Shown: positions 63,954 through 64,000 of the stretch, in pieces
How the letters are laid out: the number at the start of each line of letters is the position of its first letter
Position numbering within the stretch: position 1 is the stretch's first letter
Source: an uncultured Psychroserpens sp.
Lineage (GTDB): Bacteria; Bacteroidota; Bacteroidia; Flavobacteriales; Flavobacteriaceae
DNA: 64,000 nucleotides
Assembly (NCBI GenBank): GCA_947489585.1
Contig: CANLEE010000001.1
Span: 490,946-554,945, forward strand
Direction: 5' to 3'
The notes under the pieces: generated by a model
Seen by the model: only the letters and a program-made list of their open reading frames with translations
What the model was told of the DNA's origin: nothing
Databases searched by the model: none
Translations under genes and position numbers: made by a program

Positions 63954-64000
63954 ATGAAACAGGTATTCCATAAAATAATGTCTTTGTTGATGGCTTTTGT
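63954..64000 (+). CDS. exported protein, N-terminal start only (possible HYC_CC_PP family)
   Basis: The first 15 codons (MKQVFHKIMSLLMAF) start a signal peptide resembling the flavobacterial HYC_CC_PP family of small exported proteins, often found by copper or TonB-receptor genes. The window ends here, so the identity cannot be confirmed. Plus-strand orientation and promoter spacing suggest that ordinary chromosome resumes at this point. Confidence 0.5.
   Translation, partial: MKQVFHKIMSLLMAF

Overview
The window is chromosomal DNA from a low-GC member of the Bacteroidota, almost certainly family Flavobacteriaceae; the genus cannot be read from the sequence. The evidence is a SusC/SusD outer-membrane pair, type IX secretion (T9SS) C-terminal sorting domains ending in KLIKL or KIIKL, many SPII lipoproteins, few Shine-Dalgarno sequences, and promoters of the TTG-N17-23-TAnnTTTG type. 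No rRNA, CRISPR array or complete insertion sequence was found. One intact tRNA (Leu, anticodon TAG) is present.

Layout. 1-9700: a starch/maltodextrin utilisation locus with the end of susC, then susD, a SusE-like and a SusE/F-like surface lipoprotein, a terminator, and a secreted GH13 alpha-amylase. 9730-12887: tRNA-Leu, an M20 dipeptidase and a secreted M28 aminopeptidase. 12958-15809: a BlaI-type repressor and an M56 (BlaR1-like) membrane peptidase behind a paired operator. 15954-18292: a frameshifted gene, a DUF4407 membrane protein and a STAS protein. 18659-30568: a trans-4-hydroxy-L-proline catabolic operon (epimerase, FAD dehydrogenase, deaminase and 2-oxoglutarate-semialdehyde dehydrogenase) interleaved with peptidases and faced by an AraC regulator. 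30565-40065: housekeeping genes including hemW, ruvC, a GT2 glycosyltransferase and small enzymes. 40062-44241: a second BlaI/M56 system, whose M56 protein carries two TonB-like C-terminal domains, with a perfect 34-bp operator palindrome. 44301-49145: a DUF456 protein, a two-component system with a TPR sensor kinase, a small secreted peptide and a lipoprotein.

49207-63795 is an accessory, strongly AT-rich defence island, all genes on the minus strand. It has two multigene units. The first (49207-54487) is a SLATT-type membrane protein with three proteins of unknown family, one with a possible PIN-like N-terminus. The second (55047-61897) is a tightly packed four-gene operon: an Eco57I-like N6-adenine methyltransferase, a PD-(D/E)xK-like nuclease, an SMC/RecF-like ATPase and an HNH nuclease. 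It looks like a restriction-modification module fused by operon to a Septu-like ATPase/HNH pair. Between the units lies a 16-bp fragment matching the 3' end of tRNA-Asp, followed by a tRNA-type terminator, probably an attachment-site scar. The island ends with a large imperfect palindrome and a serine recombinase. The last 47 bases start an ordinary exported flavobacterial protein.

How the genes work together: the two catabolic loci (starch and collagen/hydroxyproline peptides) and the secreted peptidases fit a polymer-degrading marine or host-associated flavobacterium. The two BlaI/M56 pairs look like envelope-stress switches, because no beta-lactamase is nearby. The island is the part most likely to hold an undescribed system.
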